Of a DNA stretch of 64,000 nucleotides, positions 51,704-60,925 are shown piece after piece. Each line of letters opens with the position of its first letter. Position 1 is the stretch's first letter. Both the position numbers and the translations under genes were made by a program. The notes under the pieces were generated by a model. It had not been told where the DNA came from. It saw only the letters and a program-made list of their open reading frames with translations, and did no database searches. The stretch comes from Desulfuromonas acetoxidans DSM 684 (lineage in GTDB: Bacteria > Desulfobacterota > Desulfuromonadia > Desulfuromonadales > Desulfuromonadaceae). The stretch spans positions 1 through 64,000 of the forward strand of contig NZ_AAEW02000012.1 in the NCBI RefSeq assembly GCF_000167355.1. The letters are read 5' to 3'.

Positions 51704-52024
51704 ATGAGTATTTCTGAGCGTTATCGTGATCTGGTAGATGAGGTTGATGTGATGATCAAGTCTTTTCACAGCGACGAAGTGACCCGAGAGGCGAAACGCG
51801 CGTTGCAGGTGCTCAATCAGGCACGCAACACTCTGGCTGATCTGGCGGAGGATGTCGGTGAGATTCCCCGCATGAAAATCGAGTCGCAACTGAGTCCGGT
51901 GTTGCTTGATGCCCATAATCTGCTTGATCGCGGGCGGTTGCTTCTGGAAGAGCAGCAACTTGCTGCCGCGCATAAAGTGTGGGATATCCAGAAAAAGCTC
52001 TACCGACTGCTCAACGATTTATAA
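51704..52024 (+). CDS. Hypothetical helical protein (106 aa)
   Basis: AAGGAG lies 7 bases before the ATG at 51704. Almost entirely helical and highly charged, with heptad-like spacing (REAKRALQVLNQARNTLADLAEDVGEI), so a coiled coil is likely. No signal, membrane segment or known domain. It converges on the GGDEF gene that ends at 52036. Confidence 0.6.
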   Translation: MSISERYRDLVDEVDVMIKSFHSDEVTREAKRALQVLNQARNTLADLAEDVGEIPRMKIESQLSPVLLDAHNLLDRGRLLLEEQQLAAAHKVWDIQKKLYRLLNDL

Positions 52025-52035
52025 CTCTGATTGGG

Positions 52036-53001
52036 TCAGGCGATATCCGAAGTCTCGCAATCCTGATTGGTGGGCAGCTCCGTGGCGCAGACTACCTGGT
52101 CGCGTCCGGCTGATTTGGCCGCATACAGGGCATCGTCCGTCAGTTTCAGCAGGTCATCTTCCGATTCTACCCCATCTGCGGGACAGGTGGCTACGCCGAT
52201 GCTGATGGTGATCTCCAGATCGCGAATCTCGCCACTGAAACGCAACTCTTTTGCAGCCAGTCGCAGCCGTTCCGCGACTTCGCGGGCACACTCCATATTG
52301 GTATTGGGCAACACCAGGGCAAATTCCTCGCCACCAAATCGGGTTGGGACATCGTAAGGGCGTAGATAGCTGCGCAGCATCCGCGCCAGATTGATGAGTA
52401 CCGTATCGCCGTTAAGATGTCCGTAGCGATCGTTGATGTTTTTGAAATGATCAACATCCACCATCAACAGTGAGAACGATTCCTCGGTGCGCACTTGACG
52501 CTGAAACTCTTTTCTTAGCGTGCGCATCAGGACACGGCGATTGTAAAGCTGGGTCAGCGAATCGGTACTGGATAGGTTTAGGAGCAGGCGATTGCTGCGT
52601 TTGAGATTGTCCTGCAGAGTTTTGACCTTCAACTGAACCTTGATGCGGGCAACCAGTTCGCCAATGTCCACCGGCTGGACGATATAATCGCTTGCGCCCT
52701 GTTCAAGCAGTTCGATCTTGGTCTTGGTCCGGTTGTCATCCGCCAGTACAATAAAAGGGATATCGCACAGTTCTTCGTCCTGCTGCATGTTACGCAACAA
52801 CTCCAGTCCCGACATCTGATACAGCTTCAATCCGCAAACGATCACATCGATCGGATCCTTCGCGACAATTTCCAAGCCTTCGCGGCCACTGTTTGTTTCC
52901 AAATAGCGGGTAAACGGTGACGTGTCTTTGAGCGCGTCTATGATCGTCTGGCGCGTTGCCGCAGACTGGGCAACGACCAGGATTCCCGGTCCCATAAGCA
53001 A
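52036..53001 (-). CDS. Diguanylate cyclase with degenerate receiver domain
   Basis: A 321-residue protein: receiver-fold domain (1-120), linker helix and GGDEF domain (about 155-305). The GGDEF part is intact, with RFGGEEF and the inhibitory RxxD site RPYD five residues before it, so it should make c-di-GMP. The receiver lacks every phosphorylation residue: the acidic pair is replaced in ILVVAQS, the phospho-Asp position is Gly57 in DVIVCGL, the Ser/Thr is Ala in FIVLADD and the Lys is Gln in DYIVQP. Control by phosphorylation is therefore unlikely; protein or ligand binding is more plausible. Confidence 0.92.
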   Translation of the reverse strand: MLMGPGILVVAQSAATRQTIIDALKDTSPFTRYLETNSGREGLEIVAKDPIDVIVCGLKLYQMSGLELLRNMQQDEELCDIPFIVLADDNRTKTKIELLEQGASDYIVQPVDIGELVARIKVQLKVKTLQDNLKRSNRLLLNLSSTDSLTQLYNRRVLMRTLRKEFQRQVRTEESFSLLMVDVDHFKNINDRYGHLNGDTVLINLARMLRSYLRPYDVPTRFGGEEFALVLPNTNMECAREVAERLRLAAKELRFSGEIRDLEITISIGVATCPADGVESEDDLLKLTDDALYAAKSAGRDQVVCATELPTNQDCETSDIA

Positions 53002-53283
53002 TCCCTTGGGGTGGTGAAAATAAAATCAGAATAACCAATGCTGTTTTCACAGTGTAACGCAGAATCGTGCAATGTCCTTTTTTCTATCGACATGATGGCC
53101 CCGGGTCTTTATCGATTTTTATCGTCCGTATCAAAATCAATTGTCATCTGTGTTCGTCTTGGGTGGTTTTCACGAAGAGAAATTTTTGATTTGGCTATGC
53201 AGGTGGTGTATACGAGATATAATAAATGAAACAGTCCGTATTGTTGCAATGTAATAAGAGTTTGAAAAAAAAGGAGGTAACCG

Positions 53284-53481
53284 ATGGCGTTGGTAAAAAC
53301 ATGGTACGATATTGATGCTGCTGCTGAAAAATTCGGAATCAAAGAGGCCACACTCAAGTTTTGGGCTTCGGAAGGTTTGGTCCGCAGTGAGCGCGAAGAG
53401 GGAGACATCGTTCGTGTTCATATTGATGACGTCCGTTTGCAGGTTGCGGATATGATCAAAGAAGCTGAATCTAAATCCTAA
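53284..53481 (+). CDS. Small MerR-type helix-turn-helix protein (65 aa)
   Basis: AAGGAGG precedes the ATG. The 65 residues are a single winged helix-turn-helix: WYDIDAAAEKFGIKEATLKFWASEGLVRSEREEGDIVRVHIDDVRLQ, similar to the DNA-binding part of MerR/excisionase-like proteins. There is no effector domain. It lies 18 bases before lhgO and is probably co-transcribed; it may regulate it. Confidence 0.8.
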   Translation: MALVKTWYDIDAAAEKFGIKEATLKFWASEGLVRSEREEGDIVRVHIDDVRLQVADMIKEAESKS

Positions 53482-53499
53482 GCCGTTCAGGATGTTCCC

Positions 53500-54711
53500 A
53501 TGTCATGTGATGTTGTTGTCATCGGTGGCGGGATTGTCGGTACCGCAACCGCGTTGGCCTTGACCAGCCAAGTCAAGGATTGCCGAGTTCTCGTTGTTGA
53601 AAAAGAAGCCACGCTTGCTGCCCATCAGACGGGCAACAACAGTGGTGTGATCCATTCCGGGCTCTATTACCGTCCCGGCTCTCTCAAAGCGAAAAACTGT
53701 GTTGAAGGGCGTGATGCTCTGTACGCTTTTTGTGCTGAACATGCGATTGCCCATGAACAATGCGGCAAAGTGGTCGTCGCCACCAGCGAGGAAGAGTTGC
53801 CGGCATTGGCCGAGCTGGAACGGCGTGGCCGTGCCAACGGGCTCAAAGGGGTTGAACGTCTTGATGCGGAGGGGATTTGCCGCCGCGAACCTCATGTTCA
53901 GGGTGTTGCCGGATTACTGGTACCGGAAACCGGCATCGTCGACTTTGTCGAAGTGGTGGAAACCTATGCCCGTCTGATCAAAGGGCGCGGTGGCGCCATT
54001 CGTCTCAATTGTGCGGTGATGCGGGTGGAGCGTCATGATCAGGGCTTTGTCCTGCATACCAACCAGGGACGGATTGAGACTCCTTTCATTATCAACTGTG
54101 CCGGGTTGCAGTGTGACCGGGTGGCTTTGATGTGTGGTTCTCAGCCGCACATGCGCATTGTGCCGTTTCGCGGTGAATACTACACACTGGTTGAACAGTG
54201 CCGCAGCAAGGTCAAACACCTGATCTATCCGGTTCCCGATGCAAAATTTCCTTTCCTCGGTGTGCATTATACCCGCATGATTAACGGTGAAGTTGAAGCC
54301 GGTCCCAATGCGGTTCTCTCCTTTAAACGCGAAGGGTATCAGCGCAGCAGCTTCTCTTTGCGCGATACTCTTGAAACCTTGACCTATCCGGGTTTTCTGT
54401 CGATGGCGCGCCGGTTCTGGCGGGTGGGGCTGCACGAATACCATCGCTCGTTTTCCAAACGCAAATTTGTTGCCGATTTGCAGAAGTTGATGCCCGATCT
54501 GGTTGCTGAAGATATTGTTCGCGGCGGTGCCGGAGTAAGGGCCCAGGCTGTGGCTGAAGACGGCTCGCTGCTTGATGATTTCAAAATCCTCGATGAACCG
54601 GGTCTGATCCATGTGCTTAATGCTCCCTCTCCGGCAGCAACCGCTTCGTTGAGTATTGGTAAAACCATTGCTGAAAAAGCTGCTGCACATTTTGCCTTGA
54701 AACCGGTTTAA
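53500..54711 (+). CDS. lhgO: L-2-hydroxyglutarate oxidase/dehydrogenase (LhgO)
   Basis: FAD enzyme that returns L-2-hydroxyglutarate to 2-oxoglutarate. DVVVIGGGIVGTATALAL is the FAD-binding strand-turn-helix, followed by HQTGNNSGVIHSGLYYRPGSLKA, the family signature. Further blocks: GILKAVVPETGIVDF-like LLVPETGIVDFVEV, INCAGLQCDRVA, FRGEYYTL, FPFLGVHYTRMINGEVEAGPNAVL and GAGVRAQAV. 403 residues, normal. Downstream of the small MerR-type gene. Confidence 0.93.
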   Translation: MSCDVVVIGGGIVGTATALALTSQVKDCRVLVVEKEATLAAHQTGNNSGVIHSGLYYRPGSLKAKNCVEGRDALYAFCAEHAIAHEQCGKVVVATSEEELPALAELERRGRANGLKGVERLDAEGICRREPHVQGVAGLLVPETGIVDFVEVVETYARLIKGRGGAIRLNCAVMRVERHDQGFVLHTNQGRIETPFIINCAGLQCDRVALMCGSQPHMRIVPFRGEYYTLVEQCRSKVKHLIYPVPDAKFPFLGVHYTRMINGEVEAGPNAVLSFKREGYQRSSFSLRDTLETLTYPGFLSMARRFWRVGLHEYHRSFSKRKFVADLQKLMPDLVAEDIVRGGAGVRAQAVAEDGSLLDDFKILDEPGLIHVLNAPSPAATASLSIGKTIAEKAAAHFALKPV

Positions 54712-54797
54712 TCCCAGAGAAGTGGTGCCTGTTCTTTTTTGCGGGCGTGTCTGCTCTCAATTGTCTAACGTTCAGTATCTTTAGCCGAGATAGTGCT

Positions 54798-56534
54798 ATG
54801 CCCCAACGCATCCATCTAATTGAATCGAGTGTTCTACTGTACCTGGTTATCGGCTTTGTCCAGGGGGGTGTCGGCTGGGCCGGGGTGTTCTGGTGGCCTA
54901 AAAGTCATCCTCTCGCGGCGAGTGTGGTGTTGTGTGCGATGACGGCGATTGCCGTTATGGGGCTGACTGCACAGTTGACCGCAGGGAAGCACTTCAATCG
55001 CCAGGTACTGGTTTTGATCCTTCTGCTCGGTGGTGTCGTGGGGCTTGCCTCGGCCTGGGTGATGTGGCAGATGCCGGGCTCCTCTCAACCGTCCAATCGG
55101 GGTGGGACGGTTTTAATGACCAGTTGGACGGTCTCTTCATTTGTGCTGGCCTATATTCTGATCCCCTTTATTCAGGCCTGGCCAACACGCAAGCAGGGTC
55201 GATATCGGTACTCTGACCTTTACCGCCACAGTTGGGATAATTTTTTTATTCTGATGGTGGCGGCAATGTTGACTCTAGGCTTCTGGCTGTTGATTGTTCT
55301 GTGGGTCATGCTGTTCAAGATGGTGGGGATTGAGTTGTTTGAAACTCTTTTCTTCAATGCCGTGTTCCCCTGGCTGAGTCTGGCAATGGTGTTCTCACTG
55401 GGGGTTCGTCTGGCACGCACCCATGAGTCTGTGATCGGCGCTCTGCGTAAGATCGCTCTGTCGTTGTGCTCCTTTTTGATGCCACTGACGGCGGTTATTA
55501 CCATCCTGCTGGGGGGCAGCTTGCCCTTTACCGGACTCAGTCCGTTTTGGGATACAGGCTATTCAACACCGATTCTGCTGTGCCTGATCAGCGCCAATCT
55601 GCTGTTTGTCAATGGCATTGTTCAGGATGGCACGGTGCGGTCCTTGCCCGGAGGTCTGGTCCGATTGTACGAACTCTCCATGGTGTTGTTGCCTGTTTAT
55701 GCCGTGATCGGAATCTATTCCGTTTCTCTGCGTATTGATCAGTATGGTCTGACGCCCAACCGGATTTTTCTGCTGGCCCTGGTTGTTGTTGCCACCTGTT
55801 ACAGCGTGGTTTACGCAAGCGCTGTTTTGTGGCGATCAGCGGTTTGGATGGGGATCATTCGTCAAGGGAATATGGTTATTGCTTTGATGATAGGCGCTCT
55901 TATCCTGTTGCTGCACAGCCCGGTGTTGAATCCGATGGCATTGAGTGCCGGCGACCAGTATCAGCGTTTAGTGACCCAAAGAATTTTGCCACAGGAGTTT
56001 GATTTTGGTGCGTTAAAGTTTCATTTGGGCTCTCCCGGTCTGGCGTATTTACAGCAGCTTAAACAGTTACCTGCCGAGCATCCGTTGACGCCAACACTGC
56101 GAACATGGTTGCTGGCGGTTGACGAGGCCACAAGCTATTCTCAATGGAAGAGGCATAAGCAAAGCGAAGGCATTGCTGACCATCCACTGGTTGAATTCGT
56201 GACGGATAGCCATACTGTCCCACAAGAATTTCTTCAAATGTTGGATGAGGATCAATGTCGCAAAGCGACCTGTTATCTTTTTCCGGTTGATCTTGATCGC
56301 GATGGCGTCGAAGAACTGGTGCTGCTTAATATGCAGGAGCGCTGGTCGGTGCTGGAACTTTATGATGTTGATGACACGGGACAATGGGTGCAGCAGGGAA
56401 GGCTGGGCAATTCAATGAGAAAGGAGCAACGGCGGGCCTTGGTTGATCAGCTCAGGCAGCAGCAATACCGCGTTGTCTCTCCGCACTACCAGGACCTTGA
56501 AATTGGTGGTGAGGTTTTCATGTTTGAGCGTTAG
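54798..56534 (+). CDS. DUF4153-type polytopic membrane protein
   Basis: The ATG at 54798 starts MPQRIHLIE; its ribosome site is weak. About ten to eleven membrane helices fill residues 15-395, with the family-like YILIPFIQAWPTRKQGRYRYSDLYRHSWDNF loop. The last 180 residues are soluble (HPLVEFVTDSHTVPQEFLQ ... VDLDRDGVEELVLLNMQ), including a DxDxDG loop that may bind calcium. A terminator follows. Function of the family is unknown. Confidence 0.8.
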   Translation: MPQRIHLIESSVLLYLVIGFVQGGVGWAGVFWWPKSHPLAASVVLCAMTAIAVMGLTAQLTAGKHFNRQVLVLILLLGGVVGLASAWVMWQMPGSSQPSNRGGTVLMTSWTVSSFVLAYILIPFIQAWPTRKQGRYRYSDLYRHSWDNFFILMVAAMLTLGFWLLIVLWVMLFKMVGIELFETLFFNAVFPWLSLAMVFSLGVRLARTHESVIGALRKIALSLCSFLMPLTAVITILLGGSLPFTGLSPFWDTGYSTPILLCLISANLLFVNGIVQDGTVRSLPGGLVRLYELSMVLLPVYAVIGIYSVSLRIDQYGLTPNRIFLLALVVVATCYSVVYASAVLWRSAVWMGIIRQGNMVIALMIGALILLLHSPVLNPMALSAGDQYQRLVTQRILPQEFDFGALKFHLGSPGLAYLQQLKQLPAEHPLTPTLRTWLLAVDEATSYSQWKRHKQSEGIADHPLVEFVTDSHTVPQEFLQMLDEDQCRKATCYLFPVDLDRDGVEELVLLNMQERWSVLELYDVDDTGQWVQQGRLGNSMRKEQRRALVDQLRQQQYRVVSPHYQDLEIGGEVFMFER

Positions 56535-56575
56535 CCACATGAAACAAGGGAACGCACATCATAGCGTTAAAAACA

Positions 56576-56605
56576 AAAGAGGCTGCGTTGTACGCAGCCT
56601 CTTTT
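56576..56605. terminator. Bidirectional terminator
   Basis: Stem AAAAGAGGCTGCG/CGCAGCCTCTTTT with loop TTGTA, between converging genes. Confidence 0.85.
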
Positions 56606-56631
56606 GACACTCTTATGTCGGCACGGACTCC

Positions 56632-57693
56632 TTACGCAGAACGGCCGTTATTCTTCTTCAGGCTGCTGTGAATCATGCGCAACAGTCGGTCGGTTGTGTC
56701 CCAGCCAATGCATTTATCTGTAATAGAAACCCCGTATTTTAACCCCTCCTGAGGACCAATGGGCTGGTTGCCCTCTTCGATGTTGCTTTCGATCATCAGG
56801 GCACGGATGGTGTTGTTGCCATTGGCGATCTGCTCGAGAACGTTTAGAATCACCTCTTCCTGACGGTTGTGATCCTTGCAGGAGTTGGCGTGGCTGCAGT
56901 CGACCATGATGGCGTTGTTGAGGTTTTGGTCGGCCAGTTTTTTTTCAGTAAAGGCGATGGCCTCGGACTGATAGTTCGGACCATTGCTGCCGCCGCGTAA
57001 CACGATGTGGGCATCGGGGTTGCCGCAGGTTTCGACAATGGAAATTTTGCCCTGGCGGTTGATGCCGAGGAAATTATGGCCGTGCTGGGCGGCGCTCATG
57101 GCGTCCATGGCGATCTGCAGATTGCCGTCGGTGCTATTCTTAAAGCCGACCGGGAATGACAGGCCGCTGGACATTTCGCGATGAGGCTGTGATTCGGTGG
57201 TGCGCGCGCCGATGGCCCCCCAACTAATCAGGTCGGCAAAATATTCCGGGGTAATGGTGTCGAGCATTTCCGTGGCAATCGGCAGTTCCAATTCCGTAAT
57301 AGCGCAGAACAGTTGGCGGGCAATGCCGAGACCTTTGGAGATCAGGTGGCTGCCGTCGAGATCCGGGTCGTTGATCAAGCCTTTCCAGCCGATGGTGGTG
57401 CGCGGTTTCTCAAAATAAACGCGCATGACAATGTGCAGCTGATCGTCGAGTTCGCGGGATAGCTTGCTCAAACGGCGGGCATAGTCGAGGGCAGCTTCCG
57501 GATCGTGAATGGAACACGGACCAACCACGATCATCAGACGTTGGTTGCGGTTATGGAGAATCTCTTGAACCTCGTTACGCGCTCTGGTAACGAAGGCAGC
57601 CGATTGTTCAGAAAGCGGGAACACCTGCTTGAGATCGGATGGAGCGATAACTTCGGTGATGCCCTTGATGTTGAGATTGTTTGTACGGTACAT
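56632..57693 (-). CDS. aroG: 3-deoxy-7-phosphoheptulonate synthase (DAHP synthase, AroF/G/H type)
   Basis: First step of aromatic amino acid synthesis: condenses PEP and erythrose 4-phosphate. The ATG at 57693 is preceded by AAGGGG. Class I-alpha signatures: MIVVGPCSIHDPEAALDYARRL, VMRVYFEKPRTTIGWKGL, IGARTTESQPHREMSSG, VGFKNSTDG, IVLRGGSNGPNY and DCSHANSCKDH (metal Cys/His/Glu/Asp set). 353 residues. Which aromatic amino acid inhibits it cannot be told here. Confidence 0.93.
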   Translation of the reverse strand: MYRTNNLNIKGITEVIAPSDLKQVFPLSEQSAAFVTRARNEVQEILHNRNQRLMIVVGPCSIHDPEAALDYARRLSKLSRELDDQLHIVMRVYFEKPRTTIGWKGLINDPDLDGSHLISKGLGIARQLFCAITELELPIATEMLDTITPEYFADLISWGAIGARTTESQPHREMSSGLSFPVGFKNSTDGNLQIAMDAMSAAQHGHNFLGINRQGKISIVETCGNPDAHIVLRGGSNGPNYQSEAIAFTEKKLADQNLNNAIMVDCSHANSCKDHNRQEEVILNVLEQIANGNNTIRALMIESNIEEGNQPIGPQEGLKYGVSITDKCIGWDTTDRLLRMIHSSLKKNNGRSA

Positions 57694-57985
57694 GATGGAT
57701 TGTTCCCCTTGCAGCTTCATGTTAGTTTATCGAAACGTCACATGGCGGCAGTCGCGTGATGTGTGTGGTGAATATGAACGGTGCCATCCCTCCAGTCGGC
57801 ACGAGTTTCCATACGGATATGGTGCGAAAAAACCCCGTCAGAGTACAGTAAAATTTTGATGAGGTGAACCTTTTTTGCCCGGTTTGCCAGCGAAGATTAA
57901 AAAAAGTTTTGAGTGTTCAGCGAGAGTGATCTGTCCGTTCGAAATGATCGATAATAGGACGTTTTTTTTGTGAAAGAGAGTGACA

Positions 57986-58279
57986 ATGATTTTGCGTGAA
58001 TTATTTTTGGCCATTGCCGGTCTGGTTGATCTGGTCTTCAGTATCTATGTTCTGATTCTGGTCGGGCGCGCCCTGATCTCATGGGTGAATCCTGATCCGT
58101 ACAACCCGATTGTCCGGTTTCTTCACAGTGCCACCGATCCGGTCCTGTATCGTATTCAGCGTTTGGTGCCGCTGCAATTCGGCGGTATTGATTTCAGTCC
58201 GTTGGTTTTGCTTCTGGCGCTGTCTTTTATCCAGAGGATTCTGGTCGTTATCCTGCGTTCCATCGCCTACAGTTTTTGA
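57986..58279 (+). CDS. yggT: YggT-family membrane protein
   Basis: A 97-residue protein with two membrane helices (LVDLVFSIYVLILVGRALISW and FSPLVLLLALSFIQRILVVIL) and the family motif W-V-N-P-D-P-Y-N-P-I-V-R-F-L. GAGAG lies before the ATG at 57986. It is followed after 3 bases by yggU, the common pairing. Family function is not settled; links to cell division or osmotic tolerance have been proposed. Confidence 0.9.
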   Translation: MILRELFLAIAGLVDLVFSIYVLILVGRALISWVNPDPYNPIVRFLHSATDPVLYRIQRLVPLQFGGIDFSPLVLLLALSFIQRILVVILRSIAYSF

Positions 58280-58282
58280 TTC

Positions 58283-58594
58283 ATGACTTGCGAAGAACTG
58301 AGCGCCTGTGTCAACGCCCAGCAGGATGGGGTGGTGATTGCCCTGTTCGTTCAGCCGCGGGCAAGTAAGAACAGTCTGTGTGGTTTGCAAGGCGAAGAAC
58401 TCAAAGTGCGGTTGACGTCGCCGCCGGTCGAGGGTGCGGCCAATAAACTGTGCTGCACTTTTTTTGCGAAGTTACTGGGTGTGTCAAAAAGCTCTGTGAC
58501 CTTGATTCGCGGCGATAAAAGCCGTCACAAACAGATTGTTGTCGAAGGTGTTTCGCTTGACGAGGTAAAACAGCGTCTGGCAAAAGCCTTTTAG
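58283..58594 (+). CDS. YggU/UPF0235 (DUF167) protein
   Basis: A 103-residue cytosolic protein with the signature VQPRASKNSLCGLQGEELKVRLTSPPVEGAANK and LIRGDKSRHKQIVVEG. Coupled to yggT. Function unknown. Confidence 0.9.
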   Translation: MTCEELSACVNAQQDGVVIALFVQPRASKNSLCGLQGEELKVRLTSPPVEGAANKLCCTFFAKLLGVSKSSVTLIRGDKSRHKQIVVEGVSLDEVKQRLAKAF

Positions 58595-58715
58595 GCGTGT
58601 GGTTTGAATAAGCGCTCAGGCAGCCCGTGGCGCGATGTGTGAATGAATCGGGTTCGTTGGGAACCCTTTGTTCTGGGAAAATTTCTAATTGATTTGCGAC
58701 AGGAGGAGAGTCGTC

Positions 58716-59879
58716 ATGCAACCGTTTGTGTTTCACAATCCGACTGAAATTGTTTTTGGTGTCGACACTGCCGACAAGGTGGGGAAATATGCTGCTCGTC
58801 AGGGCGGTAAAGCGTTGCTGGTCTATGGCCGCAACAGTATCAAGACCACCGGACTTTACGACCGGGTCACAGCATCGTTGCAGGCCGCCGGTTTAAGCTG
58901 GGTGGATCATGGTGGTGTCAAGTCCAACCCGGTGCTCAGCCATGTGCGCGAAGGGGTGGCTGTGGCTAAGCGGGAACAGGTGGATGTGGTTGTTGCCGTT
59001 GGCGGTGGCAGTGTGCTCGATGAATCGAAGGCCATTGCCGCCGGCGCTTTGTGCGACCACGATGTCTGGGAGTTTTTTTTGCAAGCCAAGGTGGAGAAAG
59101 CCTTGCCGCTGGTGACGGTATTGACCCTGGCGGCCACCGGATCGGAAATGAACTCCGGTGGCGTGGTTACCAATGAGAACACCGCCCAGAAGTTTAATAT
59201 CGGTTCGCCGTTGTTGTTTCCGAAAACCTCAATCCTTGATCCGGCATTAACCTATACAGTGCCGGCGGATTATACCGCCTATTCGGCCGTCGATGCGATC
59301 TCCCATATTATCGAAGGTTATTTTACAAGTAACGATCAGGCGACACCATTGCAGGACCGCTTTGTCGAGGGGCTGGTGAAAACCATTATGGAGAGCACCG
59401 AGCAGATTCTGCAACAGCCGGATCATGCCGATGCGCGGGCAACCATGATGTGGTCGGCCACCTGGGCGCTGAACGGATTGTCCACGGCGGGAATCGGTTT
59501 GTATCAGTTTCCCAACCACATGATTGAACATTCGCTGAGCGCCATGTATGACATTGCCCATGGTGCCGGACTGTCCATTGTTATCCCCGGTTGGATGGAT
59601 TATGCGGCCACACAGAATCCGGCCAAGTTTGCCCAGTTTGCCCGGCGGGTGTTTGATTGCGAACTGAGTGATGATCTGGAGTGTGCCCGCTACGGCATTG
59701 AGGCGTTGAAAACCTGGTTCCATTCCATCGGCAGCCCGGTCTCTCTGGCGCAGGGGAATATCCCTGATGAGGAGATTGGTGCCATTGCCGACAATGCGGT
59801 GATGTTGGCCCGCAAGTGGGGACTCAAGGCCTACACTGCTGAAGTGATTGCCGATATTCTTAGCCGCTGTCGAAGCTGA
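58716..59879 (+). CDS. Iron-containing alcohol dehydrogenase (BdhA/YqhD-like)
   Basis: AGGAGGA sits before the ATG at 58716. The NAD(P)-binding half has GKALLVYGRNSIKTTGLY, VVVAVGGGSVLDESKAIAAG and LTLAATGSEMNSGGVVTNE. The metal half has SAVDAISHIIEGYF, NHMIEHSLSAMYDIAHGAGLSIV (iron/zinc His residues and an Asp). 387 residues, normal. The W-E-F-F/GSEM pattern fits the butanol-dehydrogenase or YqhD branch that acts on aldehydes. xthA follows within 14 bases. Confidence 0.92.
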   Translation: MQPFVFHNPTEIVFGVDTADKVGKYAARQGGKALLVYGRNSIKTTGLYDRVTASLQAAGLSWVDHGGVKSNPVLSHVREGVAVAKREQVDVVVAVGGGSVLDESKAIAAGALCDHDVWEFFLQAKVEKALPLVTVLTLAATGSEMNSGGVVTNENTAQKFNIGSPLLFPKTSILDPALTYTVPADYTAYSAVDAISHIIEGYFTSNDQATPLQDRFVEGLVKTIMESTEQILQQPDHADARATMMWSATWALNGLSTAGIGLYQFPNHMIEHSLSAMYDIAHGAGLSIVIPGWMDYAATQNPAKFAQFARRVFDCELSDDLECARYGIEALKTWFHSIGSPVSLAQGNIPDEEIGAIADNAVMLARKWGLKAYTAEVIADILSRCRS

Positions 59880-59892
59880 TCAGGAGCTGGAT

Positions 59893-60705
59893 GTGAAAAT
59901 TATATCCTTCAATGTCAATGGGTTGCGTGCCCGCCATCACCAGGTTAAAGCGGTGATTGACACCTACCAGCCCGACGTTCTGGCCTTACAGGAAACCAAG
60001 GTTCATGACGACCAGTTCCCGTTGGCGGAGGTTGAATCGCTGGGTTACGAGGTGCGTTATTATGGTCAGAAAGGCCATTACGGTGTGGCCTTATTGTCGC
60101 GGCAAGCCCCTGTGGATGTGCAGTACGGTTTTGTTGATGACGATGACGAGGCCCAGCGTCGATTGATTGTCGGGCGCTATGCATTTGGTGACCAGATGGT
60201 CACGGTGGTCAACGGTTATTTCCCTCAAGGGGAGAACCGTTCCCATGCGGTGAAATTTCCGGCCAAGGAGAAGTTTTATCGCGATCTGCGACAGATGCTG
60301 GAAAATTATGAGGCCAAGAACGATGCGCTTCTGGTGGTTGGAGATATGAATGTGGCTCCGTTGGCGGAAGATATCGGTATCGGGCCGGACAATGAAAAGC
60401 GTTGGCTGGCGCAGGGCAAGAGTTGTTTCCTTCCCGAGGAGCGTGCCTGGCTGCAGAGCGTGATGGACTGGGGACTGCACGACAGCTTTCGCCACTGCTA
60501 TCCTGATGTGGATGATCGGTTCAGTTGGTTTGATTACCGCAGCCGCGGGTTTGAGCGTGACCCGAAGCGTGGGTTGCGTATTGATCTGATTCTAGCGAGT
60601 CAGGCACTCATTTCCCGTTGTCAGGATGCCGGGATTGATTACGATATTCGCGCCATGGAAAAACCTTCCGATCACTGCCCGATCTGGGCGGAATTTTCAC
60701 TTTAA
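59893..60705 (+). CDS. xthA: Exodeoxyribonuclease III
   Basis: Base-excision repair AP endonuclease and 3'-5' exonuclease. A GTG start at 59893 follows CAGGAG and gives VKIISFNVNGLRAR, the canonical N-terminus. Catalytic blocks: QETKVHDDQFP (metal Glu), GHYGVALLSR, VVNGYFPQGENR, LVVGDMNVAP (Asp, Asn), RGLRIDLILAS and EKPSDHCPIWAEF (Asp-His). 270 residues. Confidence 0.96.
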   Translation: MKIISFNVNGLRARHHQVKAVIDTYQPDVLALQETKVHDDQFPLAEVESLGYEVRYYGQKGHYGVALLSRQAPVDVQYGFVDDDDEAQRRLIVGRYAFGDQMVTVVNGYFPQGENRSHAVKFPAKEKFYRDLRQMLENYEAKNDALLVVGDMNVAPLAEDIGIGPDNEKRWLAQGKSCFLPEERAWLQSVMDWGLHDSFRHCYPDVDDRFSWFDYRSRGFERDPKRGLRIDLILASQALISRCQDAGIDYDIRAMEKPSDHCPIWAEFSL

Positions 60706-60717
60706 GCTGTTTTTTTG

Positions 60718-60746
60718 CCGGGCCGAACCAGACGTATTCGGCCCGG
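60718..60746 (+). terminator. Hairpin after xthA
   Basis: Perfect 10-bp stem CCGGGCCGAA/TTCGGCCCGG with a 9-base loop, 13 bases after the stop; the following run is only moderately T-rich. Confidence 0.5.
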
Positions 60747-60852
60747 TCGTTTGTCGCTGTGTCGTGAGCACAACGAAATTTCATACGCTGTTTTCCGTTG
60801 ATCTGGCAGAATTCCTCCCTCCAAGCGAAATCCGTTGAAAACATGATTGATT

Positions 60853-60880
60853 TTGCGACTTTTCAAAAGCGTGCTAAGAT
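60853..60880 (+). promoter_or_regulatory. Possible promoter of the receiver-PAS/HDOD pair
   Basis: TTGCGA, a 16-base spacer and TAAGAT, about 45 bases before the start codon. Confidence 0.4.
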
Positions 60881-60925
60881 CGTAGAATTCTATCATGAAG
60901 CGATGTGGTCGAAGGGGAAATGCTT

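Noticed and set aside
57738-57812. 24-codon frame upstream of the DAHP synthase gene containing VHIHHTHH, like a histidine leader
   Set aside because: Histidine codons make no sense for aromatic synthesis, there is no ribosome site, and no terminator/antiterminator pair follows.
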